From NCBI GenBank assembly GCA_006218045.1, contig VBWB01000006.1, positions 1 through 64,000 of the forward strand: DNA of 64,000 nucleotides. Reading direction: 5' to 3'. Source of the stretch: Stygiobacter sp. (GTDB taxonomy: Bacteria > Pseudomonadota > Alphaproteobacteria > Rhodospirillales > Magnetospirillaceae). Position numbers and translations under genes: made by a program. This document shows, piece after piece, positions 29,393-38,221 of this stretch. Each line of letters opens with the position of its first letter. Position 1 is the first letter of the stretch. The notes beneath the pieces are model-generated. The model saw only the letters and a program-made list of their open reading frames with translations, was not told the origin of the DNA and ran no database searches.

Positions 29393-30628
29393 ATGCACAG
29401 GCTTGCCGCCACTCTTATGCGCCAGATGTTGCAAACCGCCATCGCCACGGCCATGCCGGCCCAGTGCCTGCCCGCCCATCTGCCGCCGCTGCCCGGCGGG
29501 CGGCTGCTGGTCCTGGGCGCCGGCAAGGCCGCCGCCGCCATGGCCCGAGTGGCCGAGGACCATTATGCTATCCCGTTGGAAGGGTTGGTGGTCACCCGTC
29601 ACGGCCACGGCGTCCCCTGTCACACCGTGCGGGTGATGGAGGCCGGACACCCCTTGCCCGACCAATACGGCCAGCAGGCGGCCATCCACATGGTGGAAAT
29701 GGTGCGCGACCTTGGTGCCGACGATCTGGTGTTGTTCCTGGTCTCGGGCGGCGGCTCGGCCCTGTTACCGCTGCCGGCCCCGGGCCTGAGCCTGGACGAC
29801 AAGCAGGCGATCACCCGCGACCTGCTGAAATGCGGCGCCACCATCGGCGAGATCAACATCGTCCGTAAGCACCTGTCGGCCATCAAAGGCGGACGGCTGG
29901 CCGCCGCCGCTTGGCCGGCGCGCTTCCTCACCCTGGCCATTTCCGACGTGCCCGGCGACGACCCGACCATCATCGCCTCCGGCCCCGGAATGGCCGATGC
30001 CAGCACCTGCGCCCAGGCGCAGGCCATCTTGCGGCATTATGACCTGCCCATCCCCGCCTTGGACGAATCGCCCAAACCGGACGACCCGCGCCTGCAACGG
30101 GCCGAAGCCCAGGTGATCGCCACCGCCATGGCCAGCCTGAACGCCGCCGGCGCCCTGGCCCAAGCCCAGGGCTGGCAAGTGCTCAATTTGGGCGATTGCA
30201 TCGAGGGCGAGGCCCGCCAGGTGGCCCAGGTGATGGCCGGCATCGCCAAATCCATCCGCCACCACGGGCAGCCGCTGGCGGGGCCGGTGGCGCTGATTTC
30301 CGGCGGTGAAACCTCGGTAACGTTGCGCGGGCATGGGCGCGGCGGACGCAATGCGGAATTCCTGCTGGCCTTGGCCCTTGCGCTCGACGGGCTGGACGGC
30401 GTATACGCCCTGGCCGCCGACACCGACGGCATCGACGGCAGCGAGGACAATGCCGGCGCCCTCCTCACCCCCGACACATTGGCCCGCGCCGCCAAGGCCG
30501 GGCTGAACGGGGCGGCCATGCTCGACAACAACGATGCCTACGGCTTTTTCGCGGCCCTGGGGGATCTGGTGCGGACCGGACCGACCCGGACCAATATCAA
30601 CGATTTCAGGGTATTGCTGATTCCATGA
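29393..30628 (+). CDS. ttuD: Glycerate 2-kinase (MOFRL family, GckA/TtuD type)
   Basis: This 411-residue kinase phosphorylates D-glycerate to 2-phosphoglycerate in the cytoplasm. Visible hallmarks are VLGAGKAAAAMA at about 41-52, the glycine-rich LFLVSGGGSALLPLPAPGLSL near 115-135, and VRKHLSAIKGGRLA. The C-terminal MOFRL domain includes ISGGETSVTLRGHGRGGRNAEF and ADTDGIDGSEDNAGA. Length is normal. Its stop overlaps the start of the AEC carrier gene (ATGA), so they are translationally coupled. Confidence 0.92.
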   Translation: MHRLAATLMRQMLQTAIATAMPAQCLPAHLPPLPGGRLLVLGAGKAAAAMARVAEDHYAIPLEGLVVTRHGHGVPCHTVRVMEAGHPLPDQYGQQAAIHMVEMVRDLGADDLVLFLVSGGGSALLPLPAPGLSLDDKQAITRDLLKCGATIGEINIVRKHLSAIKGGRLAAAAWPARFLTLAISDVPGDDPTIIASGPGMADASTCAQAQAILRHYDLPIPALDESPKPDDPRLQRAEAQVIATAMASLNAAGALAQAQGWQVLNLGDCIEGEARQVAQVMAGIAKSIRHHGQPLAGPVALISGGETSVTLRGHGRGGRNAEFLLALALALDGLDGVYALAADTDGIDGSEDNAGALLTPDTLARAAKAGLNGAAMLDNNDAYGFFAALGDLVRTGPTRTNINDFRVLLIP

Positions 30629-31539
30629 TCGAGACCTCGCTGGCGGTGAAACTGATCCCGCTTTATCTGTTGGTGGCCATCGGCTTTGCCCTGGGGCGGT
30701 TTTTGGGGGTGAAAAGCCAGGAAATCGGCAAATTATCGCTGTACGTGCTGTCACCGGCGGTGGTGTTCAAAGGCTTTTACGCCGCCAAGCTGGAAGGCGC
30801 CATGCTGGTGCTGCCCTTCGCCGTCATGGCCCTGGCCTGCCTTGCCGCCTGGGTGGCCCTGCCCCTGGCCAGCCGGTTGTGGACTGACGGGCGCGAACGC
30901 CTGAGCGCCTTCACGGTGGCCACCGGCAATACCGGCTTTTTCGGCATCCCCGCCTGCCTGTCGCTGATCGGCCCAGAATCACTGCCCTATGTGGTGCTGG
31001 TGTCGTTCGGCTTCACCGCCTACGAAAATTCCGTCGGTTTCTTCATCATGAGCCGGGGCGACGCCACCTGGAAAGGCGCGCTGGCCCGCGTGCTGCAATA
31101 TCCCGGCCTACACGCCTGCTGGATCGGGCTCGCGCTGAATGCCTATCAGGTGGCGTTGCCCGGTTACATCCCGCAAACGGTGGATTTGCTGGCCGGCGGC
31201 TTCTCGGCTGTCGGCATGATGATCGTCGGTCTTGGTCTGGCCGGATTGACCCGGTTCCGGCTTGACCTGGGCTTCATCGCCTATGCCTTCGGCTGGAAGT
31301 TCCTGATCTGGCCGGCCATGGCCGTGGGCTTCATTTATCTGGACCGCACCTGGCTGCACGCCTTTTCCGGCATCGGCCATCAGGTCTTGCTGATCGAAAG
31401 CCTGACCCCGATGGCGGCGGTCACCGTGGTGCACGCCACGCTCCGCAACATCCACCCCGACCGCGCGGCGGTGGCGGTGGCGCTGTCGACGCTGGCGGCC
31501 TTGTTGTGGCTGCCGTTGGTGTTTGGGATGGTGTTTTAG
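30625..31539 (+). CDS. AEC family transporter
   Basis: This 304-residue membrane protein of the auxin efflux carrier family has about ten helices in two halves. Typical pieces are PLYLLVAIGFALGRFLGV at the N-terminus, TGNTGFFGIPACLSLIG near 95, and IESLTPMAAVTVVHA near 262. Bacterial members carry malate, malonate or other small carboxylates. It overlaps the glycerate kinase gene by 4 bp, which suggests transport of a sugar acid or a related carboxylate. Confidence 0.87.
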   Translation: MIETSLAVKLIPLYLLVAIGFALGRFLGVKSQEIGKLSLYVLSPAVVFKGFYAAKLEGAMLVLPFAVMALACLAAWVALPLASRLWTDGRERLSAFTVATGNTGFFGIPACLSLIGPESLPYVVLVSFGFTAYENSVGFFIMSRGDATWKGALARVLQYPGLHACWIGLALNAYQVALPGYIPQTVDLLAGGFSAVGMMIVGLGLAGLTRFRLDLGFIAYAFGWKFLIWPAMAVGFIYLDRTWLHAFSGIGHQVLLIESLTPMAAVTVVHATLRNIHPDRAAVAVALSTLAALLWLPLVFGMVF

Positions 31540-31577
31540 CCGGCTGCGGAAAAACTCTGCTTGCCTCCCTTTGATCC

Positions 31578-31605
31578 GTCACCCCCGCGCAGGCGGGGGA
31601 ATGAC
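31578..31605. repeat. Dispersed hairpin repeat, single-hairpin copy
   Basis: GTCACCCCCGCGCAGGCGGG continuing to TGAC at 31605 is one half of the paired-hairpin element found at 19437-19523 and 58049-58136. It sits between the AEC carrier and the convergent mltG gene and could end either transcript. Confidence 0.65.
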
Positions 31606-31651
31606 GAAAGAAAAACAGGTGTCCCCCCCCCCCAATTGCAGGTCGCCCTGA

Positions 31652-32632
31652 TCACTGCCCCTTCCGCTCTTTCTCCACCTTGCGCCAATTGCCGACATTC
31701 CGGTTGTGCTCGTCCAGGCTTCTGGCGAAGGCATGGCCGCCGCTGCCGTCGGCGACGAAATAGAGCGCATCGGTCCTGGCCGGGTTCAACACCGCCTCCA
31801 GGCTGGCGCGACCGGGATTGGCGATGGCGGTTTTGGGCAGGCGGTCGATGACATAGGTATTCCAGGCATGCGGCTTTTCCAGGTCGGCGCGGGTCAAGGG
31901 GCGGTCCAGCACCCCCATGCCCTCGGACAGGCCGTAAATCACCGTCGGGTCCGATTGCAGGCGCATGCCCAGACGCAGGCGATTGATGAACACCCCGGCC
32001 ACCATGGGGCGCTCGGCCTTCAATCCGGTTTCACGCTCCACCACCGAGGCCAGAATCACCGCCTCTTCCGGTGATTTCAGCGGCAGGTCGGCTGCGCGCT
32101 TCGCCCACAACTCGTCCAGGATCTGACGCATGGATTTTTCCATGCGCGCCACCAGCTCGGCCCGGTCGTCGTCGCGCGACAGCACCCAGGTTTCCGGCAG
32201 AATCCAGCCTTCCGCCGGCACTTTGGTCACCTTGCCGGCCAGGAAGTCGGCCTGATCGAGTTCGGCCAGGATCTGGCGCACGGTCAGTCCCTCGGCGATG
32301 GTCAGCTTGTGCTTGACGGTGCGGCCCTCGGCGATCATGCGCATGGCGTCAAGGGCGCTGATCCGGGCCGGGAATTCGTATTCACCCGCCTTCAACACCA
32401 CCTGACGCAGGCGGGTGCCGATCATGAAGCTGAAGCGGTCGGGCACCACCTTGTTGGCTTCCAGCCGCCGGGCGATGGCCTCCAACCCCGCCCCCTTGGG
32501 GATGATGATGGTGATCGGCTCGGCCAGCGGACCAGGGCCGGTGAAGCGGCGATGCCCCTCCAGCGCGGCCCAGGTGCCGATGGCGATGACGATGACGGCC
32601 AGGGCAGCGATCAGCTTGGCGATAAGACGCAT
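31652..32632 (-). CDS. mltG: Endolytic murein transglycosylase
   Basis: This roughly 326-residue YceG/MltG protein has a signal-anchor helix at about 3-24. A LysM-like region follows (ITIIIPKGAGLEAIARRLEAN), then the catalytic YceG domain with VILASVVERETGL (Glu about 205) and FINRLRLGMRLQSDPTVIYG. It cleaves nascent glycan strands at the inner membrane to terminate elongation. ATG 32632, with GGGAATAGTC before it, is favoured over ATG 32644. Placement after fabF is the common order in alphaproteobacteria (fabF-mltG). Confidence 0.93.
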   Translation of the reverse strand: MRLIAKLIAALAVIVIAIGTWAALEGHRRFTGPGPLAEPITIIIPKGAGLEAIARRLEANKVVPDRFSFMIGTRLRQVVLKAGEYEFPARISALDAMRMIAEGRTVKHKLTIAEGLTVRQILAELDQADFLAGKVTKVPAEGWILPETWVLSRDDDRAELVARMEKSMRQILDELWAKRAADLPLKSPEEAVILASVVERETGLKAERPMVAGVFINRLRLGMRLQSDPTVIYGLSEGMGVLDRPLTRADLEKPHAWNTYVIDRLPKTAIANPGRASLEAVLNPARTDALYFVADGSGGHAFARSLDEHNRNVGNWRKVEKERKGQ

Positions 32633-32650
32633 GACTATTCCCATGAACGA

Positions 32651-32684
32651 CGAAGGCTCCCATGCCTGAACACGGGAGCCTTCG
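32651..32684 (-). terminator. Stem-loop between fabF and mltG
   Basis: CGAAGGCTCCC (32651-32661) pairs with GGGAGCCTTCG (32674-32684), 11 bp with a 12-nt loop, just after the fabF stop. No U-run follows on the minus strand, so it may be a partial attenuator or mRNA-stabilising hairpin. Confidence 0.5.
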
Positions 32685-32707
32685 TTACGTCAACCCAAGC
32701 GCCCCCC

Positions 32708-33967
32708 TTACGACGGCGCGCCCTTGAAGATGACCGAGGCGTTGGTGCCGCCGAAGCCGAACGAGTTGGACATGGCCACCCGGATTTCACGCTTCTTGGC
32801 CACCTTGGCCACCAGATCGATGTCGCAGCCCTCGTCCGGGTTATCCAGGTTGAGGGTCGGCGGTGCCACCTGATCGCGGATAGCCAGCAGGCAGAAGATG
32901 GCTTCCACCGCCCCGGCGGCGCCCAGCAGGTGACCGATGGCCGACTTGGTCGAGCTCATGGACACGGTTTCGATGGCGTTGCCGAACAGGCGCTTGACCG
33001 CGCCGAGCTCGATGACGTCGCCCATGGTGGCGGTGCCGTGGGCGTTGATGTAATCCACGTCGCCCGGAGTCAGGCCGGCACGATCCAGCGCCGCCTTCAT
33101 GGCCCGGTAGGCACCGTTGCCGTCTTCCGCCGGGGCGGTGATGTGGTAGGCGTCGCCCGACATGCCGTAGCCGATGATTTCGCCATAAATCTTGGCGCCA
33201 CGGGCGCGGGCGTGTTCCAGCTCTTCCAGAACCACCACACCGGCGCCTTCGCCCATGACGAAGCCGTCACGGTCCTTGTCCCACGGCCGCGAAGCCGTTT
33301 CCGGGGCATCGTTGCGGGCGGTGGACAACGCCTTGCAGGCGGAGAAGCCGGCCACGCCCAGACGGGACACGGCAGCTTCGGTGCCGCCGGCCACCATCAC
33401 CTCGGCATCGCCGAACATGATCAGACGGGAGGCGTCGCCGATGGCATGGGCGCCGGTGGCGCAGGCGGTGACCACGGCGTGATTGGGGCCTTTGAAGCCG
33501 TACTTGATGGAAACGTGGCCGGAAACCAGATTGATCAGGGCCGACGGAATGAAGAAGGGGCTGACCCGGCGTGGGCCGGATTCGCGCAGAACCAGGGCAC
33601 CTTCGGCAATGGCCGGCAGACCGCCGATGCCGGAGCCGATCATCACCCCGGTGCGTTCCTGGCCTTCGTCATCGGTGGGCTTCCAGCCCGAATCCTCGAT
33701 GGCTTCCATGGCGGCGGCGAGACCATAGACGATGAAATCGTCCATGCGCTTGCGTTCCTTGGCCGAAGCGACCTTGTCCAAATCCAACTCGCCTTCGCCG
33801 GTACCGCGCGGAATGACGCCGGCGATTCTGGCGGGAAGGTCCGACACCTCGAAATGTTCGATGGCGCGAATACCGGATTCGCCGGCGATGAGGCGCTTCC
33901 AGTTGTGTTCGGCACCGCAACCCAGCGGGCTGACGATACCAATGCCGGTGACGACGACACGTCTCAT
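32708..33967 (-). CDS. fabF: Beta-ketoacyl-ACP synthase II
   Basis: This 419-residue condensing enzyme elongates acyl-ACP with malonyl-ACP. The catalytic triad is visible: Cys about 169 in VVTACATGAHAIGDA, His about 307 in INAHGTATMGD, and His about 344 in SAIGHLLGAAGAVEA. Lys is present just before in STKSAIG, and the glycine-rich SFGFGGTNAS closes the protein. Length is as usual. It follows acpP and fabG on the same strand in the classic fab cluster; a strong hairpin separates it from acpP. Confidence 0.97.
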   Translation of the reverse strand: MRRVVVTGIGIVSPLGCGAEHNWKRLIAGESGIRAIEHFEVSDLPARIAGVIPRGTGEGELDLDKVASAKERKRMDDFIVYGLAAAMEAIEDSGWKPTDDEGQERTGVMIGSGIGGLPAIAEGALVLRESGPRRVSPFFIPSALINLVSGHVSIKYGFKGPNHAVVTACATGAHAIGDASRLIMFGDAEVMVAGGTEAAVSRLGVAGFSACKALSTARNDAPETASRPWDKDRDGFVMGEGAGVVVLEELEHARARGAKIYGEIIGYGMSGDAYHITAPAEDGNGAYRAMKAALDRAGLTPGDVDYINAHGTATMGDVIELGAVKRLFGNAIETVSMSSTKSAIGHLLGAAGAVEAIFCLLAIRDQVAPPTLNLDNPDEGCDIDLVAKVAKKREIRVAMSNSFGFGGTNASVIFKGAPS

Positions 33968-33995
33968 GCGGATGGTCCCTGCAGTACTTAGAGAA

Positions 33996-34031
33996 AGGGC
34001 GCCGGTCCCATTGCGGGAGTCGGCGCCCTTG
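33996..34031 (-). terminator. Strong hairpin between acpP and fabF
   Basis: AAGGGCGCCG (33996-34005) pairs with CGGCGCCCTT (34022-34031), and inside it TCCC pairs with GGGA. On the minus strand it is followed by TCTCTAAG. It probably terminates or attenuates the abundant acpP message before fabF. Confidence 0.65.
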
Positions 34032-34040
34032 AAACCCGTA

Positions 34041-34274
34041 TTACGCGGCCTTCGAGATGAAGTCGATCGCGTCCTTGACGGTCAAAATCTTTTCAGCGGC
34101 GTCATCGGGGATTTCGCAGCCGAATTCTTCTTCAAAGGCCATGACCAGCTCGACGGTGTCGAGGCTGTCGGCGCCCAGGTCATCGATGAAGCTGGCGTTC
34201 TCGGTCACCTTGGCTTCTTCAACGCCCAGATGCTCAACGACAATCTTCTTAACCCGCTCGGCGACGTCGCTCAT
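34041..34274 (-). CDS. acpP: Acyl carrier protein
   Basis: This 77-residue acidic ACP carries the fatty-acid chain on a phosphopantetheine attached to Ser37 in [16 protein letters not shown]. The true start is ATG 34274 with GAGGGA six bases upstream; the open frame continues 44 codons further but that part is non-homologous. It lies between fabG (160 bp upstream) and fabF, both of whose enzymes act on ACP-bound intermediates. Confidence 0.98.
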   Translation of the reverse strand: MSDVAERVKKIVVEHLGVEEAKVTENASFIDDLGADSLDTVELVMAFEEEFGCEIPDDAAEKILTVKDAIDFISKAA

Positions 34275-34434
34275 GTGAATTCCCTCAAGGTGTAGTGCCA
34301 TTTGGTGAAACTTGCGCCCGCCCCGTAAGACTGAAAGCCCCTTGGCGGCGGAAAGTGGCCCGTACCTAGCATACTTTTCCGGCCTTGACCAGCACTGGAA
34401 ACACAAGCTGTTGAAACTTGTTGGACCGACAGCC

Positions 34435-35187
34435 CTAGATCATCGCCATGCCGCCGTTGACGTGCAGGGTCTGGCCGGTGACGTAAGCCGCCTCGTTCGA
34501 GGCCAGATACAGCACCGCCGCCGCGATTTCCTCCGCCGAGCCCATGCGACCGGCGGGGATTTGGGCGTTGATGCGGGCCTTCTGCTCGTCGTTCAACTCG
34601 TCGGTCATGGCGGTGGCGATGAAGCCCGGGGCTACGGCGTTGACGGTGACGTTGCGGCTGGCCACTTCCTGGGCCAGCGACTTGGTCATGCCGATCATGC
34701 CGGCCTTGGAGGCGCAGTAATTGACCTGACCGGGATTGCCGGTGACGCCGACGATGGAGGTGATGTTGATGATGCGGCCCGACCGCCGCTTCATCATGCC
34801 CTTGATGGCGGCGCGGCACAGACGGAAGGCGGCGGTCAGGTTGACGTTGATGACCGAATCCCAGTCCTCGTCCTTCATGCGCAGGACCAGACCGTCCTTG
34901 GTGATGCCGGCATTGTTGACCAGGATATCCAGGCCGCCCAGGGCCGCCTCGGCATCCTTGGCCAGTTGCTCGACTTCCTCGGGCTTGGACAGGTTGGCGG
35001 GCAGCACGTGGACGCGCCCCGCCCCGCCGTTGGCGCCCAACTCGGCGGCCAGGGCGTCCAGCGCCTCGCGCCTGGTGCCATGGATGGCGACGGTGGCGCC
35101 GGCCTGATGCAGGGCCTTGGCGATGGCGCCGCCGATGCCGCCCGAGGCACCGGTGACAAGGGCTGTCTTGCCGGTAAGATCGAACAT
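34435..35187 (-). CDS. fabG: 3-oxoacyl-ACP reductase
   Basis: This 250-residue short-chain dehydrogenase reduces 3-oxoacyl-ACP with NADPH. It has the cofactor motif [10 protein letters not shown] at about 12-21, NNAG at 91-94, and catalytic Ser144, Tyr157 and Lys161 (ITSIVG, YCASK). The C-terminus HVNGGMAMI is typical of FabG. It starts 21 bp after the fabD stop and is clearly in the same transcript. Motifs and length are all canonical. Confidence 0.97.
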   Translation of the reverse strand: MFDLTGKTALVTGASGGIGGAIAKALHQAGATVAIHGTRREALDALAAELGANGGAGRVHVLPANLSKPEEVEQLAKDAEAALGGLDILVNNAGITKDGLVLRMKDEDWDSVINVNLTAAFRLCRAAIKGMMKRRSGRIINITSIVGVTGNPGQVNYCASKAGMIGMTKSLAQEVASRNVTVNAVAPGFIATAMTDELNDEQKARINAQIPAGRMGSAEEIAAAVLYLASNEAAYVTGQTLHVNGGMAMI

Positions 35188-35208
35188 GTGTTTCCCCCTA
35201 TGAAGTGA

Positions 35209-36150
35209 TTAAAGCGAAGCCAGGAAGGCATCGATATCGGCGGGAGTGCCGACGGCAAGGCCCGACAATTCCTTGTCGATGCGCTTGGCCAATCCCGACA
35301 GCACCTTGCCGGCGCCCAGTTCGACCAATTGGCTGATTCCCTGCTCCTTCATATAGAGCACGCCCTCGCGCCAGCGCACGGTGCCGGTGACTTGCTTGAC
35401 CAGCAGATCGCGGATGACTTCCGGGTCGGTGACGGCGGAAGCGACCACGTTGGCCACCAGCGGCACCTTGGGCGCGTTCATGGTGACATTGGACAAGGCC
35501 TCGGCCATGGCGTCGGCGGCGGGCTGCATCAGGGCGCAATGGAAGGGGGCGGATACCGGCAGCAGCACGGCGCGCTTGATGCCCTTTTCCGCCGCGATCT
35601 TCATGGCGCGTTCCACCGCCTCCTTATGACCCGACACCACCACCTGACCGGCTCCGTTATCGTTGGCGGCTTCGCACACCTGATCTTCGGCGGCCAGGGC
35701 GGCGATTTCCTTGGCCTGTTCGTATTCGCTGCCCAAAAGCGCGGCCATGGCGCCCACGCCCACCGGCACCGCCTTTTGCATGCTTTGGCCGCGCAGTTTC
35801 AACAACCGCGCCGTATCGGCCAGACTGAAGGTGCCAGCGGCGGCCAGGGCCGAATATTCGCCCAAGGAATGGCCGGCGACGAAGCCGGCAGTCTTGGCCA
35901 GATCCATCTTACCCTGGCCTTCCAGCACGCGGACCACCGCCACCGACATGGACATCAACGCCGGCTGGGCGTTCTCGGTCAGGGTCAGGGTGTCCTCCGG
36001 GCCTTCAAACATCAGCTTGGACAGGTTCTGCGACAACGCCTCGTCCACTTCCTGGAAGACGTGGCGGGCTTCGGCGAAGGCTTCGGCCAGTTCGCGGCCC
36101 ATACCGACCGCCTGGGAACCTTGGCCGGGGAAGACGAACGCACGCGACAT
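35209..36150 (-). CDS. fabD: Malonyl-CoA:ACP transacylase
   Basis: This 313-residue transacylase loads malonyl from CoA to ACP. It begins AFVFPGQGSQAVGMG and has the nucleophile motif VAGHSLGEYSAL with Ser95, a conserved Arg in the LRGQSMQ region, and the catalytic His in VSAPFHCALMQ near 204. It is the first gene of the fabD-fabG-acpP-fabF run. A TTGACA at 36212-36217 on the minus strand may be its -35 element. Confidence 0.97.
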   Translation of the reverse strand: MSRAFVFPGQGSQAVGMGRELAEAFAEARHVFQEVDEALSQNLSKLMFEGPEDTLTLTENAQPALMSMSVAVVRVLEGQGKMDLAKTAGFVAGHSLGEYSALAAAGTFSLADTARLLKLRGQSMQKAVPVGVGAMAALLGSEYEQAKEIAALAAEDQVCEAANDNGAGQVVVSGHKEAVERAMKIAAEKGIKRAVLLPVSAPFHCALMQPAADAMAEALSNVTMNAPKVPLVANVVASAVTDPEVIRDLLVKQVTGTVRWREGVLYMKEQGISQLVELGAGKVLSGLAKRIDKELSGLAVGTPADIDAFLASL

Positions 36151-36188
36151 GATATCCCTCCGTCGGGGGTGAAATTGACGTGGCGGTG

Positions 36189-36217
36189 AGGAAAGGCATG
36201 AAGGGGGGCGCTGTCAA
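36189..36217 (-). promoter_or_regulatory. Possible fabD promoter
   Basis: On the minus strand TTGACA (36217-36212) is a perfect -35 hexamer, followed after 17 bp by TTTCCT (36194-36189), a weak -10. It lies about 40 bp before the fabD ATG. Confidence 0.35.
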
Positions 36218-36323
36218 GGGCGGCGTTACTTCCATTGCCCCGGAACCATCACCTTAAGGTTATATTGTATGCTATTTTATTTGCCCATATGGTTCGCCCC
36301 CACCCGCGTTGGAGCCTCATCCC

Positions 36324-36749
36324 GTGCCCCCGCTCCTATGGACAGAGACGTATAGTATCGGCCACCCCGCCATCGACCATCATCATCGTGAACTGGTCGA
36401 ATGCCTGGTTGCCGTGCAAACAGCCATCGACACCGGGGCCAGCATGGCGGAAATCCTGGGTCGCTTTGATTTCTGGCTGGACGCCTTCGCCTGCCATGCC
36501 CAGTTGGAGGAGCGGCTGATGGACCGTCTGATCCTGCCCCAGGGGATCACCCACCGGGAAATCCATTGCGCCGAGCACGGCGATTTCCTGCACGAGGCCA
36601 TGGCGCTGAGGACTCGCCTGAAAACCGGCCACTGCCCCTCGGCGATCATCGACAATTTGGGCCTGCACCTGATCGACTTCGACCTGATCCGCCGCGATTT
36701 CGAGATGATCGGCCTATTGCTACGCGAAGGCCTGATACTGGAAGACTGA
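36324..36749 (+). CDS. Bacteriohemerythrin
   Basis: This roughly 141-residue single-domain hemerythrin holds the diiron ligand pattern: W6 near the start, IDHHHRELVE (His about 21), CHAQLEERLM (His and Glu near 56-60), HCAEHGDFLHE (paired His), and LHLIDFD (His and Asp). It binds O2 reversibly and may store, deliver or sense oxygen in the cytoplasm. The start is set at GTG 36324 with GGAG upstream; TTG 36309 is also in frame. Its 3' end overlaps the convergent hydrolase by 30 bp. Confidence 0.85.
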   Translation: MPPLLWTETYSIGHPAIDHHHRELVECLVAVQTAIDTGASMAEILGRFDFWLDAFACHAQLEERLMDRLILPQGITHREIHCAEHGDFLHEAMALRTRLKTGHCPSAIIDNLGLHLIDFDLIRRDFEMIGLLLREGLILED

Positions 36750-37547
36750 CGAGGACTGGCCGCCAAACACCCGGCCGGCGAATCCACATAAGGCGGCGGT
36801 CACCTCGGCCGGGCAATCGCGGTAAAGCAAATGCCGACATCGCGGCAACACCCGGATTTCGGCCCCCGCCGGAACTGTTGACTGAATCGACAAATATTGC
36901 TCGGCGCTGCCATATTCGTCATCGTCGCCTTGCACCACCAGAACCGGCACCGTGACTTGCGCCAGCAACGGTCGCACATCCCAACCATCGGCGCACAATC
37001 GCTCCCAGGCCAACGCCCAGCCCCAGAACACGTCATCGGTGTTATCGCCGTGATAACGGTGCAAGTGGTCGCGCAGCCGCGCTTTCTCGAACGCATCGAC
37101 GGCACCACGCACTCCGGCCAAGGTCGCCGGTTCGGCCATCACATGCGGGGCGAGCAAGGCTATGCCGGCCAATTGAGGGACACTCCCCAAGCCGGCAGCG
37201 ATGGCCGAGATCGAACCACCATCGGAATGGCCAACCAAAATCGCCTGGCGAACCCCCAGACCGTTCAGCACCTGCGGCAACCAATATTCCGCTTCGTCCC
37301 GCAAATAGGTGTCGGGCCAGGGATGGGGTTTACGGCTGGACCCGCCATAGCCGTGACGGCTGTATTGCAATACGCCGCATCCCGTGGAGCCGGCAACGCG
37401 ATCGGGCAAATCCCGCCACAAGGCGGCAGAGCCCAATCCTTCATGCAGGAACACCATGGTTGGTGCCTGATCGGGCGGCGGACCGACCCAGCGATATTCC
37501 AATTGCTGTCCAAGCACGGACAGATGCCCCCAACGCCCATCAGTCAT
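36720..37547 (-). CDS. Alpha/beta hydrolase
   Basis: This 275-residue alpha/beta-hydrolase has the oxyanion-hole region VFLHEGLGS near 35, the nucleophile elbow LVGHSDGGSIS (Ser about 105), a likely acid in VVQGDDDEYG near 223, and His in PRCRHLLYRD near 248. The start is ATG 37547 behind GGAGGTGAG. Related proteins act on esters, lactones or C-C bonds; the substrate is unknown. There is no signal peptide, so it is cytoplasmic. Confidence 0.85.
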   Translation of the reverse strand: MTDGRWGHLSVLGQQLEYRWVGPPPDQAPTMVFLHEGLGSAALWRDLPDRVAGSTGCGVLQYSRHGYGGSSRKPHPWPDTYLRDEAEYWLPQVLNGLGVRQAILVGHSDGGSISAIAAGLGSVPQLAGIALLAPHVMAEPATLAGVRGAVDAFEKARLRDHLHRYHGDNTDDVFWGWALAWERLCADGWDVRPLLAQVTVPVLVVQGDDDEYGSAEQYLSIQSTVPAGAEIRVLPRCRHLLYRDCPAEVTAALCGFAGRVFGGQSSSVFQYQAFA

Positions 37548-37651
37548 GATCTCACCTCCGGCGAAAGCACTCTTATTTAGCGTTTTCGTTGCTAACAATG
37601 ACTCCTTTTACGTGTTTTTTATACCATCCAGGCCGCATAGCCGCCTAAGCC

Positions 37652-37679
37652 TTGCATAGAGGTGCGATTCGTGTATATT
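37652..37679 (+). promoter_or_regulatory. Promoter of the rpsF-rpsR-rplI operon
   Basis: TTGCAT (37652-37657) and TATATT (37674-37679) are separated by 16 bp, a good sigma-70 match. They lie about 107 bp upstream of rpsF. Confidence 0.6.
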
Positions 37680-37689
37680 CCCCGCCTCC

Positions 37690-37786
37690 TACCCCCTTGC
37701 CGGTCAGCCAGTGAAGGCTGGACGGCTATGCCCGCGTCCTCATGGTGGGGGCGAAAGGGAAGAGAAAAGCCAGAAGGGATTATTGA
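37690..37786 (+). promoter_or_regulatory. Untranslated leader of the S6/S18 operon with a stem-loop
   Basis: The leader contains GCCGGTCAGCC-AGTGAA-GGCTGGACGGC (about 37697-37725), a hairpin. It may correspond to the S6:S18-binding autoregulatory leader known upstream of rpsF in many bacteria. I infer this from position and shape only; the RNA-family match was not tested. Confidence 0.4.
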
Positions 37787-38221
37787 ATGCCTTTTTATGA
37801 ATGCGTGATTCTCGCGCGTCAGGAAGTTTCGGCCCCGCAGGTCGAAGCCCTGATCGACGAGATGGCCGGTGTGTTGACCCAGGGCGGCGGCAACGTCGCC
37901 AAGAAGGAATTCTGGGGTCTGCGCAACATCGCCTACCGGGTCAAGAAGAACCGCAAGGCGCACTACGTTCTGCTGAACCTGGATTCCCCCTCGGCCGCGG
38001 TCAAGGAAATGGAACGCCAGATGTCGCTGAACGAAGACGTTCTGCGGGTGCTGACCGTTCGCGTCGACGAGCTGGAAGAAGGCCCGTCGGCCATGATGCA
38101 GGCCAAGAACAGCCGCGACGAACGTCCGCGCCGCGAAGATCGCGGCTTTGGCGACCGTGGCCCGCGTGAAGATCGCGGCCCGCGTGAGGATCGTCCCCGC
38201 CGTTCCGAGGGAGGTGAATAA
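37787..38221 (+). CDS. rpsF: 30S ribosomal protein S6
   Basis: This 144-residue S6 begins [20 protein letters not shown] and holds the usual alpha-beta core to about 95 ([34 protein letters not shown]). A basic C-terminal tail follows with repeated DRGPRED units, as in other alphaproteobacterial S6 proteins. S6 binds 16S rRNA as a heterodimer with S18. Its stop overlaps the start of rpsR (TAATG), coupling their translation. Confidence 0.98.
   Translation: MPFYECVILARQEVSAPQVEALIDEMAGVLTQGGGNVAKKEFWGLRNIAYRVKKNRKAHYVLLNLDSPSAAVKEMERQMSLNEDVLRVLTVRVDELEEGPSAMMQAKNSRDERPRREDRGFGDRGPREDRGPREDRPRRSEGGE

Noticed and set aside
34275-34406. 44-residue N-terminal extension of acpP
   Set aside because: ATG 34274 has GAGGGA at the correct distance and gives the canonical 77-residue carrier protein.
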